Shown piece after piece: positions 22,786 through 23,815 of a stretch of 23,815 bases of DNA; positions within the stretch are counted from its first letter, which is position 1, and each line of letters starts with the position of its first letter. Below the pieces are notes generated by a model. The model was not told the DNA's origin. It did not search any database and saw only the letters and a list, made by a program, of their open reading frames with translations. A program made the translations under genes and the position numbers. This stretch comes from Brachybacterium sp. (lineage in GTDB: Bacteria; Actinomycetota; Actinomycetes; Actinomycetales; Dermabacteraceae): the NCBI GenBank assembly GCA_027322375.1, contig DAHVRS010000383.1, forward strand, positions 1 through 23,815, read 5' to 3'.

Positions 22786-22819
22786 AGGGTGATCCGCGAT
22801 CCGGACTTCGGATCACCCT
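22786..22819. promoter_or_regulatory. perfect 11-bp inverted repeat upstream of the YbjN gene
   Basis: AGGGTGATCCG (22786-22796) and CGGATCACCCT (22809-22819) flank 12 nt that contain a second GATCCG (22798-22803). That copy can instead pair with CGGATC (22809-22814) in a tight hairpin. TAGGGT (22785-22790) overlaps the left arm and could be a -10 for the plus-strand gene at 22850. The position between two divergent starts argues for an operator or leader element rather than a terminator. Confidence 0.7.
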
Positions 22820-22849
22820 GATGTTCGCCCTCTAGCCCCGAGGTGGGAA

Positions 22850-23341
22850 GTGACTGCACCGAACGAGTCCCCTGTGAATGCGGGAATGGACTCGGCCGAC
22901 GCTCTGGCCCCGCTGACCCTTGCGCGCGTGGAGGACAGCCTCACGCGGCACGGCTACGCCTTCGTCCTGGACGAGGAGCACCCCGATGTGCTCCGGGCCC
23001 GCTTCGACGACTACCGTTTCCAGTTCATGCTCGCCGGCGAGCGCGGCGGCGTGCTGCAGACCCGCGGCCGCTGGAGCCACTCCGTGGACGTCTCCCGCAA
23101 GGTCGAGATGGTCAAGCTCTGCAACGAGTGGAACATGAACCGGATCTGGCCCAAGGTCTACGTGCGCCGTGAGTCCGAGGGACTGCTCGGCGTGTACGGC
23201 GAGCTGGCCGCGGACTACCGCGCCGGTGCCCTCGACTCCCAGATCGACAGTGCGATCTCCTGCGGCCTGTCCACCGTGATCGCCTTCTTCCACAGCCTCG
23301 AGGAGCGGCTCGGCGCCGAGCTCGACGACCTCGAGCGCTGA
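22850..23341 (+). CDS. YbjN-domain protein
   Basis: The 163-aa product matches the YbjN (type III secretion chaperone-like fold) family common in actinobacteria. Visible family features are LTLARVEDSLTRHGYAF near 22-38, RARFDDYRFQFMLAGERGGVLQTRGRW near 48-74, MVKLCNEWNMNRIWPKVYVRR near 87-107, and a C-terminal helix with ISCGLSTVIAFFHSLEERL. Function is unknown; E. coli YbjN affects stress response and motility, which cannot be extended to this host. GTG 22850 has AGGTGG 3 nt upstream, a short spacing, so ATG 22886 is a possible alternative. It is monocistronic, with an inverted repeat upstream and a strong terminator downstream. Confidence 0.85.
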   Translation: MTAPNESPVNAGMDSADALAPLTLARVEDSLTRHGYAFVLDEEHPDVLRARFDDYRFQFMLAGERGGVLQTRGRWSHSVDVSRKVEMVKLCNEWNMNRIWPKVYVRRESEGLLGVYGELAADYRAGALDSQIDSAISCGLSTVIAFFHSLEERLGAELDDLER

Positions 23342-23380
23342 CAGCGGCGGGGATCCTCTCCGCCCCTCCCCCAGACAGCC

Positions 23381-23425
23381 GACGAGCCGGGGACCTGCGC
23401 GATTGCGCCAGGTCCCCGGCTCGTC
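23381..23425 (+). terminator. strong, probably bidirectional terminator between YbjN gene and miaB
   Basis: Arms of 17 bp pair perfectly (23381-23397 with 23409-23425). An inner CGC/GCG pair and a GATT loop extend the stem past a single bulged base. CGTTTCTG follows on the plus strand. It lies between two convergent stops (23341 and 23441), so it can end both transcripts. Confidence 0.88.
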
Positions 23426-23440
23426 CGTTTCTGCGAGTTC

Positions 23441-23815
23441 TCAGGCACGCCGCAGGGAGGGCATGCCGAGAGTGACGGGGCCAGCCGGTGCCGAGGCGCC
23501 GGTGCCGCAGGAGCTGCCTGCAACCAGACCGGTGACCCCCGCCTCCCAGGCGTCGCCTGAGCGGGTACGGCGCACCGAGAACAGGTCCCCACCGTCGGCC
23601 GCTGAGGCCTCCAGCTGGAGCGCGCTGTCGGCGAGGAGGTAGAACGGGGCCGCGCGGGTCACGGTCGCGGTGACCATGTCGCCGGGGCGCGGACGCTGCG
23701 CCTCGGGCAGATCCTCGGGCAGCGCGAAGTGGACCAGGCGATGGTCCCGGGCACGGCCGGAGAGACGGTGCGTCTCCGCATCACGGGTCCCCTCCCCCTC
23801 GGCGACGAGGATCTC
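23441..23815 (-). CDS. miaB: MiaB C-terminus (TRAM domain), 5' part outside window
   Basis: MiaB is the radical-SAM, iron-sulfur tRNA methylthiotransferase that acts on i6A37 made by MiaA. Only the last 124 codons are inside the window. They read EILVAEGEGTRDAETHRLSGRARDH, then LVHFALPEDLPEAQRPRPGD and VTATVTRAAPFYLLADS. This matches the TRAM RNA-binding domain of actinobacterial MiaB, followed by a ~45-residue low-conservation tail. RimO also has a TRAM domain, but the sequence pattern and the nearby miaA favour MiaB. The radical-SAM cysteines are off the right edge and cannot be checked. Confidence 0.88.
   Translation of the reverse strand, partial: EILVAEGEGTRDAETHRLSGRARDHRLVHFALPEDLPEAQRPRPGDMVTATVTRAAPFYLLADSALQLEASAADGGDLFSVRRTRSGDAWEAGVTGLVAGSSCGTGASAPAGPVTLGMPSLRRA

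Noticed and set aside
22786..22819. Intrinsic terminator
   Set aside because: Both flanking genes start, rather than end, beside this inverted repeat, so there is no transcript to terminate.

Overview
This is a high-GC chromosomal stretch of an actinobacterium, probably a Micrococcales member. A Brachybacterium/Dermabacteraceae-like host is my guess from gene content and is not proven. The grounds are the G+C-rich codon use, GTG starts, an actinobacterial SOS operator type, a HelR-type helicase, a PAC2 protein, a SAV_6107-type HEPN protein and a DUF3040 protein. Nothing looks like a phage, plasmid, insertion sequence or CRISPR array. All gene content is of recognisable core type, and the interest is mainly in the regulatory DNA and one broken reading frame.

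Layout. 1-6357 (minus strand) is the start of the division and cell wall (dcw) cluster, read mraZ > rsmH > ftsL > ftsI > murE > murF, with murF running off the left edge. The four genes after rsmH are packed with 1-7 nt gaps or overlaps. Upstream of mraZ is a 572-bp gene-free stretch. It holds five MraZ-type boxes at an exact 10-bp period, then a five-copy 22-bp tandem repeat, then a terminator. 6930-9263 (minus) carries a DUF3040 membrane protein, DNA polymerase IV (dinB) and a small HEPN-like protein. 9462-10313 (plus) is a spermidine-synthase-like methyltransferase. 10499-11947 (minus) carries a cold shock protein and a PAC2 protein. A HelR/HelD-type RNA polymerase recycling helicase is divergent from these at 12101-14344 (plus).

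14578-16356 is an SOS/replication island: nrdR and a LysM membrane protein (ChiZ/YneA/DivS type) on the minus strand, divergent from lexA. Two LexA boxes lie in the shared intergenic region. 16414-20046 (minus) carries a DinG-type helicase whose last ~43 codons are knocked out of frame by a one-base indel, preceded by hflX. Then come an RsmC-like methyltransferase (plus), dapF and miaA (minus), a YbjN-domain protein (plus) and the C-terminal TRAM domain of miaB (minus, right edge).

How it fits together. The dcw genes build septal peptidoglycan; MurE carries the meso-diaminopimelate motif and dapF makes that amino acid. LexA and the LysM protein form a DNA-damage checkpoint that in relatives acts on the septal machinery encoded at the left of the window. 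NrdR, Pol IV and DinG add nucleotide supply and DNA repair functions. MiaA, MiaB, HflX and RsmC-like serve tRNA and ribosome maintenance. Six genes have a TANNNT hexamer ending 6-7 nt before the start codon and no obvious ribosome binding site, which suggests leaderless transcripts.
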